Assembly: GCF_021202945.1 (NCBI RefSeq)
Contig: NZ_JAJOYR010000001.1
Location: 2,027,543 to 2,091,542, forward strand
Length of the DNA stretch: 64,000 nt
Direction of reading: 5' to 3'
Source of the DNA: Stenotrophomonas sp. SY1
GTDB taxonomy: Bacteria; Pseudomonadota; Gammaproteobacteria; Xanthomonadales; Xanthomonadaceae
A program made the position numbers and the translations under genes. The notes under the pieces are model-generated. The model worked only from the letters and a program-made list of their open reading frames with translations, had not been told where the DNA came from and searched no databases. Positions within the stretch are counted from its first letter, which is position 1; the number at the start of each line of letters is the position of its first letter. This document shows, piece after piece, positions 46,910-56,351 of this stretch.

Positions 46910-48094
46910 TCAGGCCACCTGGCCGGCGGCATGCCCGGATGCCCACGCCCACTGGAAGTTGTAGCCACCGAGCCAGCCGGTCACGTCCAGCACCTCGCCG
47001 ATGAAGTGCAGGCCGGGCACCAGCTGCGATTCCATCGTCGAGGACGACACCTTGCGCGTCTCCACGCCGCCGAGGGTGACTTCGGCGGTGCGGTAGCCTT
47101 CGGTGCCGCTGGCCACCAGCGGGAAGTCGGAGAGCAGGTTGGCGGCGGCGAGCAGGTCGCGCTCGTCCAGCTGACGGACGGGCTTGTCCTTGAGCCATTG
47201 CTCGCACAGGCGCACCGCCAGACGGCGCGGCATCACCTCCGACAGTACCGTGCGCAGCTCCGAGGCCCCACGATCACGCTTCATCTCACGCAGCCAGTGC
47301 TCGGCATCGTGGTCGGGCAGCAGGTCCAGGCGCAGGTCGTCGCCTGGCTGCCAATATGAGGAAATCTGCAGGATCGCCGGGCCGCTGATGCCGCGATGGG
47401 TCAGCAGCATGAAGTTGCGGAAGCTCTGGCCATTGCAGCGCGCTTCCACCGGCAGGGCGACGCCGCTGAGCTCGGCAAAGCGTTCCTGGTGCTTGCCACT
47501 GAGCGTGAGCGGCACCAGCCCCGCGCGGGTGGGCAGCACCTCGTGGCCGAAGCGGCGCGCCACTTCGTAACCGAAGCCGCTGGCGCCCATGCTGGGGATT
47601 GAGAGGCCACCGGTGGCAATCACCAGCGACGCGCAATGGAACAGGCCCTGTGCGGTCCGCACGCGGAAGCCATCGGCACCGCGTTCGATATCCTGCACGC
47701 CGCAGTCGGTGCGGATCTGCACACCGGCGGCCGCACATTCGTCCAGCAGCATGCGGACGATCTGCTTGGAGGAGATGTCGCAGAACAGCTGGCCCAGCTC
47801 CTTCTCGTGATAGGCGATGCCGTGGCGTTCGACCATCTCGATGAAGTCGCCGGGCGTGTAGCGCGCCAACGCCGATTTGCAGAAGTGCGGATTGGCCGAG
47901 ATGAAGTTGGCCGCCGTGGTGCCGGTGTTGGTGAAGTTGCAGCGTCCACCACCGGACATCAGGATCTTCTTGCCAACCTTGTTGGCATGGTCGATCACCT
48001 GCACGATGCGGCCGCGCTGGCCGGCGGTAAGCGCGCACATCAGTCCGGCGGCGCCGGCACCGATCACCAGAACGTCGCAGCGGATCGTCGTCAT
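46910..48094 (-). CDS. HI0933/YhiN-family FAD-dependent oxidoreductase
   Basis: 394 aa from ATG 48094 (MTTIRCDVLVIGAGAAGL); a GTG two codons upstream is possible. FAD-binding Rossmann motif GAGAAG, GKKILMSGGGRCNFTN, and the second nucleotide motif VIATGGLSIPSMGASGFGY. C-terminal FIGEVLDVTGWLGGYNFQWAWASGHAAG is characteristic of the HI0933 group. Cytosolic flavoprotein with no established substrate. yaeQ lies 13 bp upstream on the same strand, so they are probably co-transcribed. Confidence 0.9.
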   Translation of the reverse strand: MTTIRCDVLVIGAGAAGLMCALTAGQRGRIVQVIDHANKVGKKILMSGGGRCNFTNTGTTAANFISANPHFCKSALARYTPGDFIEMVERHGIAYHEKELGQLFCDISSKQIVRMLLDECAAAGVQIRTDCGVQDIERGADGFRVRTAQGLFHCASLVIATGGLSIPSMGASGFGYEVARRFGHEVLPTRAGLVPLTLSGKHQERFAELSGVALPVEARCNGQSFRNFMLLTHRGISGPAILQISSYWQPGDDLRLDLLPDHDAEHWLREMKRDRGASELRTVLSEVMPRRLAVRLCEQWLKDKPVRQLDERDLLAAANLLSDFPLVASGTEGYRTAEVTLGGVETRKVSSSTMESQLVPGLHFIGEVLDVTGWLGGYNFQWAWASGHAAGQVA

Positions 48095-48107
48095 TGCCAC
48101 TGCCTGC

Positions 48108-48656
48108 TTACTGCGCCGGGCGCTTGCGCCAGGCCGGGATCACATCCAGCTGCATCTGGTCGTTGATCAACTGCACCTCGCCGTCCTGGATCAGCACGCT
48201 CCAGCGCATCGCCCGCTGCACCTGGGTGCCCCACAGCTCGACGAAGCTGGACGGCAGGTCGAGCACGGACAGGTTGTCGTGACGCAGCAGGTGCTTGCCC
48301 TGCTTCTGCCACCAGATGTCGGAGGCATTGCCGCCGTAGTTCACCACCTGAACGTGGGTGCTGCGGTTGCAGGCCTTGCGGATGCGGGATTCGTCCGGGT
48401 GGCCCAGGTCGATCCACTGTTCGATGGCGCCGGTGTAATCGTGCAGCCACAGGTCCGGCTCGTCCTCGGTGCTCAGGCCACGGCCGAATTCCAGCCGGTC
48501 CTGCGCATTGAGTGCGAAGGCCAGCAGTCGCACCATCAGGCGCTCGTCGGTTTCGGAGGGGTGCTGGGCCAGGGTCAGGTTGTGGGTCGCGTAGTAGCCG
48601 CGGTCCATGTCGCTGATCTGTAGCTCGGCCTTGCGGATGGTGGCGGTGAGGGCCAT
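48108..48656 (-). CDS. yaeQ: YaeQ family protein
   Basis: 182 aa (E. coli YaeQ is 181) from the ATG giving MALTATIRKAELQISDMDRGYY. Conserved blocks: TLAQHPSETDERLMVRLLAFAL, GRGLSTEDEPDLW, WIDLGHPDESRIRKAC and VYNYGG-like VVNYGGNASDIWW. The fold resembles PD-(D/E)XK nucleases, with the DEPDLW and DLGHPDE acidic residues. E. coli yaeQ was linked to suppression of rfaH loss; its biochemical role is unsettled. Confidence 0.92.
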   Translation of the reverse strand: MALTATIRKAELQISDMDRGYYATHNLTLAQHPSETDERLMVRLLAFALNAQDRLEFGRGLSTEDEPDLWLHDYTGAIEQWIDLGHPDESRIRKACNRSTHVQVVNYGGNASDIWWQKQGKHLLRHDNLSVLDLPSSFVELWGTQVQRAMRWSVLIQDGEVQLINDQMQLDVIPAWRKRPAQ

Positions 48657-48719
48657 GGGGTTACCGGGTACAAAGACCGGCCATGATAATGCTTTGCCTC
48701 CTGCCGAACCGCCCTGACC

Positions 48720-49595
48720 GTGCCCGATACCGATCTCCCCAGCCGCCTGCAACTGCCTCCCGGCGCCTGGCCCAACCTGGTTGAAGGGCTTTGTGCGCGC
48801 TTTCCGGGTGTATCCAGGGCGCAATGGCTGGACCGTTTCGCGCGTGGCCGGGTGCAGGCAGCCGACGGAACCGCATTGACGGCGCAGCAGCCATGGCTGG
48901 CCGGGCAGGAAATCGTGTACTTCCGTGAAGTGGAAGCTGAGCCGGTGATCCCGTTCAGCGAACAGGTGCTGCACCACGATGAGCACTTGCTGGTAGCCGA
49001 CAAGCCGCACTTTCTGCCGGTCACCCCGGCCGGGCGTTATGTCCGCCAGACCTTGCTGGCGCGGCTGATCGCCAGCACCGGCAATCGCGAACTGGTGCCG
49101 CTGCATCGCATCGACCGGGGTACCGCTGGGCTGGTGCTGTTTTCCTGCAATCCGCAGAGCAGGGCGGCATACCAGCGACTGTTCGCACAGCGCTTGATCC
49201 GCAAACACTACCAAGCCCTGGCGCCGGCCTTGCCTGAGCTGGTGTTTCCGCTGGAGCGGAACAGTCGCATTGAACGTGGCGAGCCGTTCCATCGCATGGC
49301 GGAACACGACGGCCTGGCCAACTGCTGCAGCCGGATCGAGGTGATCGAACGAGGCGGGGCGATCTGGCGTTATGCGCTGGAGCCGGTGACCGGGCGCAAG
49401 CACCAGCTGCGGGTGCATATGGCCGCCCTGGGCGCGCCGATCATCGGTGACGACTGCTACCCGCAATTGCTTCCACGCGCGCCCGATGATTACCGTGCGC
49501 CGCTGCAACTGCTGGCCAAGCGCCTGGCGTTCGTCGATCCGCTCGATGGCCGGCAACGCGAGTTCATCAGCGAGCGAACACTCTCGTACCCGTAG
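48720..49595 (+). CDS. RluA-family RNA pseudouridine synthase
   Basis: 291 aa, GTG start 63 bp from divergent yaeQ. Catalytic Asp in PLHRIDRGTAGLVLFS, then KHYQALAP and the GRKHQLRVHMAALGAPIIGD block of the family. The N-terminal 80 residues (FPGVSRAQWLDRFARGRVQ) are S4-like though degenerate. Target RNA cannot be assigned. The stop codon TAG is part of the GTAG head of a REP element. Confidence 0.9.
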   Translation: MPDTDLPSRLQLPPGAWPNLVEGLCARFPGVSRAQWLDRFARGRVQAADGTALTAQQPWLAGQEIVYFREVEAEPVIPFSEQVLHHDEHLLVADKPHFLPVTPAGRYVRQTLLARLIASTGNRELVPLHRIDRGTAGLVLFSCNPQSRAAYQRLFAQRLIRKHYQALAPALPELVFPLERNSRIERGEPFHRMAEHDGLANCCSRIEVIERGGAIWRYALEPVTGRKHQLRVHMAALGAPIIGDDCYPQLLPRAPDDYRAPLQLLAKRLAFVDPLDGRQREFISERTLSYP

Positions 49596-49659
49596 TGCCG
49601 AGCCATGCTCGGCAAGCCTTTGTCCGGTAAGTCCGCAGCGCAGCGTGGCTGCGCTCTAC
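49592..49659. repeat. Inverted pair of SMAG-type GTAG palindromes
   Basis: Forward unit 49592-49614: GTAG, TGCCGAGC-CAT-GCTCGGCA. Reverse unit 49637-49659: AGCGCAGC-GTG-GCTGCGCT, CTAC. Both have perfect 8-bp stems and face each other across 22 bp, filling the gap between two convergent genes. Confidence 0.85.
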
Positions 49660-49661
49660 CG

Positions 49662-50138
49662 TTATCGCGGGCGCTGCGCCAGCCAACGGTCCAGTTGCGC
49701 GGCGAAGGCCTGGCGGTCGCGCTGATGCAAGGTGGCCGGGCCGCCGGTCTGCACCCCAGCGCCGCGCAGCTCTTCCATGAAATTGCGCACCGACAAGCGC
49801 TCGGCGATGGTGTTGGCGGTGTACAGCTCGCCACGTGGGTTCAGCGCCAAGGCCTGCTTTTCCAGTACGCGGGCCGCCAGCGGGATGTCTTGGGTCACCA
49901 CCAGCTCGCCAGCGTTGACCCGTTCGGCGATGGCGTCGTCAGCGGCGTCGGGGCCGCCGGCAACCTGCATCGAACGGATGAAGCGCGAGGGCGGGGTGCG
50001 CAGCCATTGGTTGGCGACCAGCACGGTTTCGATGCCGGCCCGTTCGGCGGCCCGGAACAGGATCTCCTTGATCACGACGGGGCAAGCATCGGCGTCCACC
50101 CATATGCGCAATGGAGCGGGGGAAAGAGGGGTTTCCAT
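49662..50138 (-). CDS. yaiI: YaiI/YqxD family (DUF188) protein
   Basis: 158 aa. Start [31 protein letters not shown] contains the defining DADACP motif; [26 protein letters not shown] and [13 protein letters not shown] complete the family pattern. PIN-like fold with acidic residues, suggesting a nuclease, but activity is unproven. Convergent with the pseudouridine synthase gene. Confidence 0.92.
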   Translation of the reverse strand: METPLSPAPLRIWVDADACPVVIKEILFRAAERAGIETVLVANQWLRTPPSRFIRSMQVAGGPDAADDAIAERVNAGELVVTQDIPLAARVLEKQALALNPRGELYTANTIAERLSVRNFMEELRGAGVQTGGPATLHQRDRQAFAAQLDRWLAQRPR

Positions 50139-50205
50139 CTGCGCAGTCTATCGGTTGCGGTGGTTCCGGGGATGGGTGGGGGTGCTGGGAAAAATAGGCA
50201 AGCCA

Positions 50206-50463
50206 ATGAATTCAATGGATTTATTGCTGCGGCTTAATCCAATTGATTTTCTGAATACGGTATTTATCGCTTTTTGTCTTAAAGCCGCGTATCGTTGCCG
50301 GTACTGTGCTTGCAAGGGTCACCGTGAATCGTGGCCTGATGCAGTTGATCTTAACGATCCGCTCATCGATCCGCTTTACCAACGCCTGCAACTCAGTCTC
50401 GGCCCCGATATCCGGCGGCTGCGATTATTTCAACTTATGTTTCAGGAGTTAGTACATGTCTGA
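50206..50463 (+). CDS. Possible small protein overlapping the cspA start
   Basis: 85 aa. Starts [20 protein letters not shown], then contains a Cys cluster CRYCACKGH and a basic/hydrophobic end [21 protein letters not shown]. It overlaps cspA by 8 bp in another frame, its TGA lying just after the cspA ATG. Base composition is far more AT-rich than around it (about 40% GC in the first 95 bases). No clear ribosome binding site (a weak AGG). It may be a real coupled leader gene, or simply frame-open cold-shock 5' UTR. I recognise no family. Confidence 0.35.
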   Translation: MNSMDLLLRLNPIDFLNTVFIAFCLKAAYRCRYCACKGHRESWPDAVDLNDPLIDPLYQRLQLSLGPDIRRLRLFQLMFQELVHV

Positions 50464-50665
50464 TCGTCAGACCGGCACCGTCAAGTGGTTCAACGACGCC
50501 AAGGGCTTCGGCTTCATCACCCCGGAAAGCGGCCCGGACCTGTTCGTGCATTTCCGCGCGATCCAGGGCAACGGCTTCAAGACCCTGCAGGAAGGCCAGA
50601 AGGTTACCTTCGTCGCCGTCCAGGGTCAGAAGGGTATGCAGGCTGACCAGGTGCAGGCGGTCTAA
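50456..50665 (+). CDS. cspA: Cold-shock protein, CspA family
   Basis: 69 aa, one cold-shock domain. RNP1 KGFGFIT (16-22) and RNP2 LFVHF (30-34); [10 protein letters not shown] is canonical. Binds single-stranded RNA and DNA and relieves mRNA structure. Strong GGAG site 7 nt before the ATG. A 317-bp AT-rich upstream region may be a thermosensing 5' UTR. Own terminator follows. The symbol is at family level; several csp copies are usual. Confidence 0.93.
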   Translation: MSDRQTGTVKWFNDAKGFGFITPESGPDLFVHFRAIQGNGFKTLQEGQKVTFVAVQGQKGMQADQVQAV

Positions 50666-50692
50666 TCGACCTCCCGCAACCGTAAGGTAGCC

Positions 50693-50729
50693 AAAAACGC
50701 CGGAAGCGAAAGCTTCCGGCGTTTTCTTT
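50693..50729 (+). terminator. cspA terminator
   Basis: AAAACGCCGGAAGC, GAAA tetraloop, GCTTCCGGCGTTTT, CTTTT: a 14-bp perfect stem with a stable loop. Confidence 0.94.
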
Positions 50730-50806
50730 TGCCTGCGATTCGGGCGTCATGCGTCCCTTTCGGGGAGGTGGTTAGGATGCGTCTTTGAATCTGCGGGGCA
50801 TCGGCC

Positions 50807-51499
50807 ATGATCAAAGTCCACCATCTGGACCATTCGCGTTCGCAGCGGGTGCTGTGGATGCTTGAGGAACTGGGCCTGCCGTACGAGATGGTGACCTACC
50901 AGCGCGATCGGAAAACATGGCTGGCGCCCAAGGCGCTGCGCGACGTGCACCCGCTGGGCAAGTCACCGGTGCTGGAAGACGACGGCCAGGTGCTGGCCGA
51001 GTCCGGTGCGATCCTCGAATACCTGGCCGACCGCTATGACCTTGAGCGCCAGGTTTCGCCCGAGCTGATGCCGGCCCAGGCTGCCGAGCGCCTGCACTAT
51101 CGTTACTGGATGCACTACGCCGAGGGTTCGGCGATGCCGCCGTTGCTGATGGCGCTGGTGTTTGGGCGCATCCGCAGCGCGCCGATGCCGTTCTTCATCA
51201 AGCCGGTGGCGCGGATGATCGTCGACAGGACGATGCAGGGCTTCATTAGCCCGCAGTTGAAACTGCACCTGGACTGGATGGAGCGGGAACTTGGCCAGCG
51301 GCCATGGTTTGCCGGTGACCGGTTCACTGCCGCCGACATCCAGATGAGCTTCCCGGTCCAGGCGGCGGCCTCGCGTGGTGGGAGCATGGAGCGCTATCCG
51401 AACCTGCAATCCTTCCTTGCCCGCATCGCCGAACGCCCCGCATTCCAGCGGGCGGTGGCGCGTGGCGGCCCGCTGGACCTTGCCGCAGGCGCCAACTGA
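50807..51499 (+). CDS. Glutathione S-transferase
   Basis: 230 aa, cytosolic. Thioredoxin-like N-terminal domain MIKVHHLDHSRSQRVLWMLEEL with Ser12/Arg-type active site, the cis-Pro in HPLGKSPVLED, and AESGAILEYLADRY for glutathione. The all-helical C-terminal domain contains PWFAGDRFTAADIQMSFP. Similar to the GST group near E. coli YfcG/YncG in layout; the substrate is unknown. Stands 37 bp before selO. Confidence 0.9.
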   Translation: MIKVHHLDHSRSQRVLWMLEELGLPYEMVTYQRDRKTWLAPKALRDVHPLGKSPVLEDDGQVLAESGAILEYLADRYDLERQVSPELMPAQAAERLHYRYWMHYAEGSAMPPLLMALVFGRIRSAPMPFFIKPVARMIVDRTMQGFISPQLKLHLDWMERELGQRPWFAGDRFTAADIQMSFPVQAAASRGGSMERYPNLQSFLARIAERPAFQRAVARGGPLDLAAGAN

Positions 51500-51536
51500 G
51501 CTTGCACCGATGGCTTGATGACCCCATCTGTCTGCC

Positions 51537-53099
51537 ATGAACAACGCAAATCTGCTGTTTGACAACCGCTTCGTCACCGCGCTGCCGGGTGATGCCGAAA
51601 CCGGCCCGCGTCGCCGCGAAGTGCTTGGCGCGGCCTGGTCGCAGGTTACTCCGACGCCGGTGGCTGCGCCGGTTCTGCTGGCGCATTCGCCGGAAGTGGC
51701 GGCGCTGCTTGGCTTCGATGAAGCGATGCTGCGCAGCCCGGAGTTCGCCGAGGTGTTTGGCGGCAATGCGTTGTACGAAGGCATGCGGCCGTGGGCGGCG
51801 AACTACGGCGGACACCAGTTCGGGCACTGGGCCGGGCAACTGGGCGATGGCCGTGCGATCTCGCTCGGTGAACTGATTGCCGATGGACGCCGCTGGGAGC
51901 TGCAACTCAAGGGTGCCGGTCCGACGCCTTACTCGCGCGGTGCCGATGGCCGCGCGGTGCTGCGTTCGTCGATCCGTGAGTTCCTGTGCTCGGAGGCCAT
52001 GCACCATCTCGGCGTGCCGACCACGCGGGCGTTGAGCCTGGTGGCCACCGGTGAAGCGGTGGTGCGTGACATGTTCTACGACGGTCATCCGCAGGCCGAG
52101 CCGGGCGCGGTGGTGTGCCGGGTGGCGCCGTCGTTCATCCGCTTTGGCACGTTTGAACTGCCGGCATCGCGCGGCGATGTCGCGTTGCTGCGGCAGTTGG
52201 CGGAGTTCTGCATCGCGCGTGATTTCCCCGAACTGGCCGCTGCTGGCGAGCAGCGTTTCGTGCAGTGGTTTGAACTGATCTGCACGCGCACCGCGGTGAT
52301 GGTGGCGCATTGGCTGCGCGTGGGTTTCGTGCATGGCGTGATGAACACCGACAACATGTCCGTGCTCGGCTTGACCATCGATTACGGCCCGTACGGCTGG
52401 GTGGAAAACTACGATCCGGAGTGGACGCCGAACACCACCGACGCGCAGGGGCGTCGCTACCGCTTCGGTACGCAGATGCAGGTGGCGTACTGGAACCTGG
52501 TGCGGCTGGCGCAGGCGCTGTCACCGCTGTTCGAGGATGCAGCGCCGCTGCAGGCCGGGCTGGACGCTTTCCGTGAGCGGTTTGCCGTGGAAGAGCGCGC
52601 GGCGCTGGTCGCCAAGCTTGGCCTGGGTGAATTCCGTGACGGTGACGAATTGCTGATGGAGCAGTTCCGCGAGCTACTGCACGAAGGCGAGATGGACATG
52701 ACGCTCGCGTTCCGGGCGTTGGCGGAGGTGGACCCGGCCGCACCGGCGGTGGCACCGCTGGAGGAGGCGTTCTATTCGCCCGGGAAGCGCGAACAGGTGC
52801 TGCCCGCCCTGCAGGACTGGTTGCAGCGGTACGGCCAGCGCGTGCTGGCTGCCGGGCAGTCAGTGGCGGCGCGTCGCCGCGCCATGCAGGCGGCCAATCC
52901 GCGCTATGTGCTGCGCAACTGGCTGGCCCAGGAGGCCATCGACCGTGCCGAACAAGGCGATTTCGCCGGCATCACGGACCTGCTTGAAGTGATGCGTCAT
53001 CCTTATGACGACCAGCCCGGCCGCGAGGCCTACGCGCGCAAGCGCCCGGAATGGGCGCGCGAGCGTGCCGGTTGCTCGATGCTCTCCTGCAGTTCCTGA
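51537..53099 (+). CDS. selO: Protein adenylyltransferase SelO (YdiU)
   Basis: 520 aa. Pseudokinase that binds ATP inverted and attaches AMP to Ser, Thr or Tyr of proteins under oxidative stress. Conserved blocks: [42 protein letters not shown] in part, [23 protein letters not shown]. The C-terminus CSMLSCSS carries the conserved Cys that is selenocysteine in animals. Length is that of bacterial SelO (about 480-520). Confidence 0.95.
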   Translation: MNNANLLFDNRFVTALPGDAETGPRRREVLGAAWSQVTPTPVAAPVLLAHSPEVAALLGFDEAMLRSPEFAEVFGGNALYEGMRPWAANYGGHQFGHWAGQLGDGRAISLGELIADGRRWELQLKGAGPTPYSRGADGRAVLRSSIREFLCSEAMHHLGVPTTRALSLVATGEAVVRDMFYDGHPQAEPGAVVCRVAPSFIRFGTFELPASRGDVALLRQLAEFCIARDFPELAAAGEQRFVQWFELICTRTAVMVAHWLRVGFVHGVMNTDNMSVLGLTIDYGPYGWVENYDPEWTPNTTDAQGRRYRFGTQMQVAYWNLVRLAQALSPLFEDAAPLQAGLDAFRERFAVEERAALVAKLGLGEFRDGDELLMEQFRELLHEGEMDMTLAFRALAEVDPAAPAVAPLEEAFYSPGKREQVLPALQDWLQRYGQRVLAAGQSVAARRRAMQAANPRYVLRNWLAQEAIDRAEQGDFAGITDLLEVMRHPYDDQPGREAYARKRPEWARERAGCSMLSCSS

Positions 53100-53120
53100 T
53101 TCCTTTTTCCGATACTCGAC

Positions 53121-53651
53121 ATGATGACTGTTTATCCCGATTGGTCGCACAAGATCCGCGACGTCAGCGACTTCCCCAAGCCCGGCATCCTGTTCAAGGA
53201 CATCACGCCGTTGCTGGCCGATGCCGATGCTTTCCGAGCAGCGATCAAGGCAATGGCCGAACCCTGGCGTGCTGCCGGCGTGCAGGCGGTGCTGGGCGTG
53301 GAAGCGCGCGGCTTCATCCTCGGCGCCGCACTCGCGCTGGAGCTGGGCGCCGGCTTCGTGCCGGTTCGCAAGCCGGGCAAGCTGCCCGGTGCCACGCTGA
53401 AGCAGGAATACGCGCTGGAGTACGGCAGCGACCGCATCGAGGTCTGCGCCAGTGCGATCGCGCCGGGTACCCGGGTGGTACTGGTCGATGACGTGCTGGC
53501 TACCGGCGGCACGCTGGCCGCGGCATTGCTGCTGGCCGGACAACTGGAAGCTGACGTGCTGGGCGCTGCGGTGCTGGTTGAACTGGACGGCTTGGGTGGC
53601 CGAGCCCGTCTGCCGGCCGGCGTACCGTTGCAGGCCACCCTGGTTTACTGA
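53121..53651 (+). CDS. apt: Adenine phosphoribosyltransferase
   Basis: 176 aa; two adjacent ATGs (53121, 53124). Purine salvage: adenine plus PRPP to AMP. Motifs [40 protein letters not shown] and the PRPP loop [17 protein letters not shown]. Family length. 21 bp after selO, 35 bp before the thioesterase gene. Confidence 0.96.
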   Translation: MMTVYPDWSHKIRDVSDFPKPGILFKDITPLLADADAFRAAIKAMAEPWRAAGVQAVLGVEARGFILGAALALELGAGFVPVRKPGKLPGATLKQEYALEYGSDRIEVCASAIAPGTRVVLVDDVLATGGTLAAALLLAGQLEADVLGAAVLVELDGLGGRARLPAGVPLQATLVY

Positions 53652-53686
53652 AGCGGCCCTCGGGTTTTCATTCCAACGGAGTTCCC

Positions 53687-54469
53687 ATGTCCAGCCTGAG
53701 CACGCTGTTGTCGTCCTTTGATGTTGAACGCGGGCTGGAGCTGCCCGATGACTGGCGCCAGGGGCGCACGGCCTATGGCGGCATCCTGACCGCGCTGGCC
53801 GTGGCGGCGGCGATGACAACCTATTCGGGGCAGATGCCGCCGCTGCGTTCGGTGCAGGTCACCTTCATCGGCCCGGCGGTGGGGCAGCTGGAGTTCCGGC
53901 CGCAAGTGCTGCGCGAAGGCAAGTCGGTGGTCAATGTCGGCGTGGATGTGATCGCCGAAGGCGCGCTGGCCGCGCGCCTGGCGCTGGTGTTCGGGCGTTC
54001 GCGCGATAGCGCCATCGCCCACGATTTCGGCCCGTTGCCAGCCGTTCCGGGGCCGGAGGCGTGCCGGGAATTCAACATGTCGGGGATGCCGTTCGCGCCG
54101 GCTTTCACCCGCAACTTCGTGATGCGCCCGGCCGGTGGCGCGCAGCCCATTTCCGGTGCCACGCATCCGGAACTGTTGATCTGGATGCGGCACGTGGATG
54201 CCAGCGGTGTGGACCCGGCGGTTGCGCTGGTGGCCATGGCCGATGCGTTGCCGCCGGCAGCGTTCACCAGCTTCACCGCAGCGGCGCCGATCAGCTCGAT
54301 CAACTGGAGCTTCGACATGCTTGAGCCGGTGCCGGTGGGCGAGTGGTTCCTGCTGCGCTCCTTCAGCGAGCATGCGCGCGATGGGTATTCATCGCAGGAC
54401 ATGCAGGTGTGGAACGCGCAGGGCCAGTTGCTGCTGCGTGGCCGGCAGAGCGTGGCGGTATTCGCCTGA
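53687..54469 (+). CDS. TesB-like acyl-CoA thioesterase
   Basis: 260 aa, cytosolic double-hotdog fold (4HBT_3 type). TAYGGILTALAVAAAM and the second-half helix SSINWSFDMLEPVPVGEWFLLRS with the catalytic Asp/Gln region match the family; PFVR-like FTRNFVMRP is seen mid-protein. Hydrolyses acyl-CoA; chain-length preference not predictable. Confidence 0.85.
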   Translation: MSSLSTLLSSFDVERGLELPDDWRQGRTAYGGILTALAVAAAMTTYSGQMPPLRSVQVTFIGPAVGQLEFRPQVLREGKSVVNVGVDVIAEGALAARLALVFGRSRDSAIAHDFGPLPAVPGPEACREFNMSGMPFAPAFTRNFVMRPAGGAQPISGATHPELLIWMRHVDASGVDPAVALVAMADALPPAAFTSFTAAAPISSINWSFDMLEPVPVGEWFLLRSFSEHARDGYSSQDMQVWNAQGQLLLRGRQSVAVFA

Positions 54470-54545
54470 GCAGGCCCGTCCGGCCAGCCATTGCCTGAAA
54501 GCGCGCGGCAGGCAATGATCGGCCGGGATTTCCACGGGGCAGAAC

Positions 54546-54890
54546 ATGCGGATTCTTGGCTGGATGGCGGTGCTGGCGGCGATGTCGGGCTGGAGCGCCT
54601 GGTTTGTTATCTGCAATGTCTACGAGTTTTCATTGCCGCTTGATCCGTGGGCGCTCGCCTTCGGCTGGCTGATCACGCTGGTCGCCTGCGTGCAGTCGCT
54701 GCGGTCGGCCCATCGCCGGGCGTGGGGATGGGGCCTGTGCGGATTGGCGAGCTGCTTCGGCATGTATCTGCTGCTGGTGCATCGCGGACTGGGGCATGGC
54801 GCCGCGCTGGCGGTACTGGTGGTTGTCGCGCTCGGCGTGTTTGCATTGACGATGAAGGTGGCGCGCCGGAGCCGGGTGCAGGCTCCGTAG
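54546..54890 (+). CDS. Small integral membrane protein, unknown
   Basis: 114 aa. Four hydrophobic segments (about 3-23, 34-52, 61-80, 86-104) joined by short loops with RSAHRRAW on the likely cytoplasmic side, and a basic tail ARRSRVQAP. The ATG lacks a strong ribosome binding site (GGGG at 54535-54538). No recognised family. Convergent with the hydrolase gene. Confidence 0.65.
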   Translation: MRILGWMAVLAAMSGWSAWFVICNVYEFSLPLDPWALAFGWLITLVACVQSLRSAHRRAWGWGLCGLASCFGMYLLLVHRGLGHGAALAVLVVVALGVFALTMKVARRSRVQAP

Positions 54891-54911
54891 CCGGGCACTG
54901 CCGGCATTGGC

Positions 54912-56228
54912 CTATTGGGCCAGTGCCTTGCGCAGGAACGCCAACACCGCCGGTCCGCTTTCCCGATCCGCGCGTGCATAGCCTGCCGGCGTTCCGCCCA
55001 CCGGGATGTAGGGGCCGGTGTCGTGACGGAAGGTGGTGGGCTGGTACATCTGCGTGATCAGGTGGCCGGCATCGGAGTAGTACAGCAGCACATCGGCCTG
55101 CGGCGCGGCGCGGCGCTGCAATCGGCGCATGGCCACGGCCGCCATTTCCCCTGAAGCGCCCAGCTGGTCATCGCCACCGGCCACCAGCAGCAGCGGGCCG
55201 TTGATGCGTTCGATGGGGAATGTGGCCTGTTCGAGGGCTGCGGCATGTTCGCCGGGCTGGTTCCAGTTGATCCCTTCCAGGTAGGGCAGGAACGGCAGGT
55301 CACGGCCGCCGAGGCTCAACGCCGGCAGGTCCGCGGCCCTGAAGTCCGCTGGCGGTACGTCCCGGCGGATGCCGCGGAAGGGCGCCGGGCTGCCTACCCA
55401 GGACACCACCGCTTCCAGGCGTGGATCATGCGAGGCCGCCGCCATCGCGACGATGCCTCCCCATGAGCCGCCCATCACCCCGATGCGGCCGGCGAAGCGC
55501 TGGGTGCGCAGCCAATCCGCTGCGCGGCTGACCGGGTCGATCGGCACGCGGATCAGGTCGCTCGGCAGGCCGGGCATGCGGTAGTAGGCCACCGCCACCG
55601 CGACGAAGCCGTTGGAGGCCAGCCAGGCCGCGTAGTAGTTGGCGGTTTCGATGCCGCCTTCGGCACCGCCGAGCGTGATCACCACCGGATGCTGGCGCCC
55701 ATCATCCAGCGCACCGGCGGGGAAGTAGAGGTTTGCCACCACGCCGTCGAGCTGAAGCGTGCGGGCGTTGACGTGAGTGCTGTTGATGCGCCGGATCAGG
55801 GTCTGCTCGCCGACCATCTTGCCTTCAACGAAGGCCTGCAACTGGAAGTGGACGGGCTTGAACAACAGGCCATCGTCGCTGCGGGACATCGGCAGCGGCG
55901 TTGGCTGGCCGCGGCCATCCTTGGGCTGCATTGACCAGAACAGGCCCATTGCATCGACGCCTGCGTAGCTGCCGGCCTCGGCGCCGCTGTTGGCGGTATC
56001 CACGCGGCCTTCGACATCGGCACGGAACGTGGCCTGCGACAGCCATTCAACGTCACGGCTGTCGCGCATGGAAAGGCGCAGCTGCACCGGCTGGGTGGGA
56101 AGTAGCCCATCAACGCGGATCTGAACGGGCTGGTCGCCGGGGCCGTCGGCCGGGGTTGCGACAAGGCGTGCGGCAGCGGAAGAAAGGCTGACGCCCATGA
56201 GTACGGCGGCGAGCAGGTAACGGCGCAT
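54912..56228 (-). CDS. Exported acyl-CoA thioester hydrolase/BAAT-like alpha/beta hydrolase
   Basis: 438 aa from the ATG giving MRRYLLAAVLMGVSLSSAAAR; a 13-residue upstream extension would spoil the signal peptide. An N-terminal Ig-like domain (about 30-150: VQIRVDGLLPTQPVQLRLSMRD in part, WSMQPKDG) is followed by an alpha/beta hydrolase with nucleophile GGSWGG, acid GGDDQLG and His in DAGHLIT. This two-domain plan is that of the acyl-CoA thioesterase/bile-acid-CoA N-acyltransferase family; in bacteria the real substrates are unknown. The nucleophile is Ser rather than Cys. Confidence 0.85.
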   Translation of the reverse strand: MRRYLLAAVLMGVSLSSAAARLVATPADGPGDQPVQIRVDGLLPTQPVQLRLSMRDSRDVEWLSQATFRADVEGRVDTANSGAEAGSYAGVDAMGLFWSMQPKDGRGQPTPLPMSRSDDGLLFKPVHFQLQAFVEGKMVGEQTLIRRINSTHVNARTLQLDGVVANLYFPAGALDDGRQHPVVITLGGAEGGIETANYYAAWLASNGFVAVAVAYYRMPGLPSDLIRVPIDPVSRAADWLRTQRFAGRIGVMGGSWGGIVAMAAASHDPRLEAVVSWVGSPAPFRGIRRDVPPADFRAADLPALSLGGRDLPFLPYLEGINWNQPGEHAAALEQATFPIERINGPLLLVAGGDDQLGASGEMAAVAMRRLQRRAAPQADVLLYYSDAGHLITQMYQPTTFRHDTGPYIPVGGTPAGYARADRESGPAVLAFLRKALAQ

Positions 56229-56351
56229 GGCGGGATTCGATATCGACGGAGCGGCGATGGTGTCCATCGGCGCTGCGGGTTGATAGTGCCGCGCGCGGCG
56301 GTTGGCACCGGCCGTGCGGGCAATGGCACAAGCCGTGCGTGCGACTCCGGT

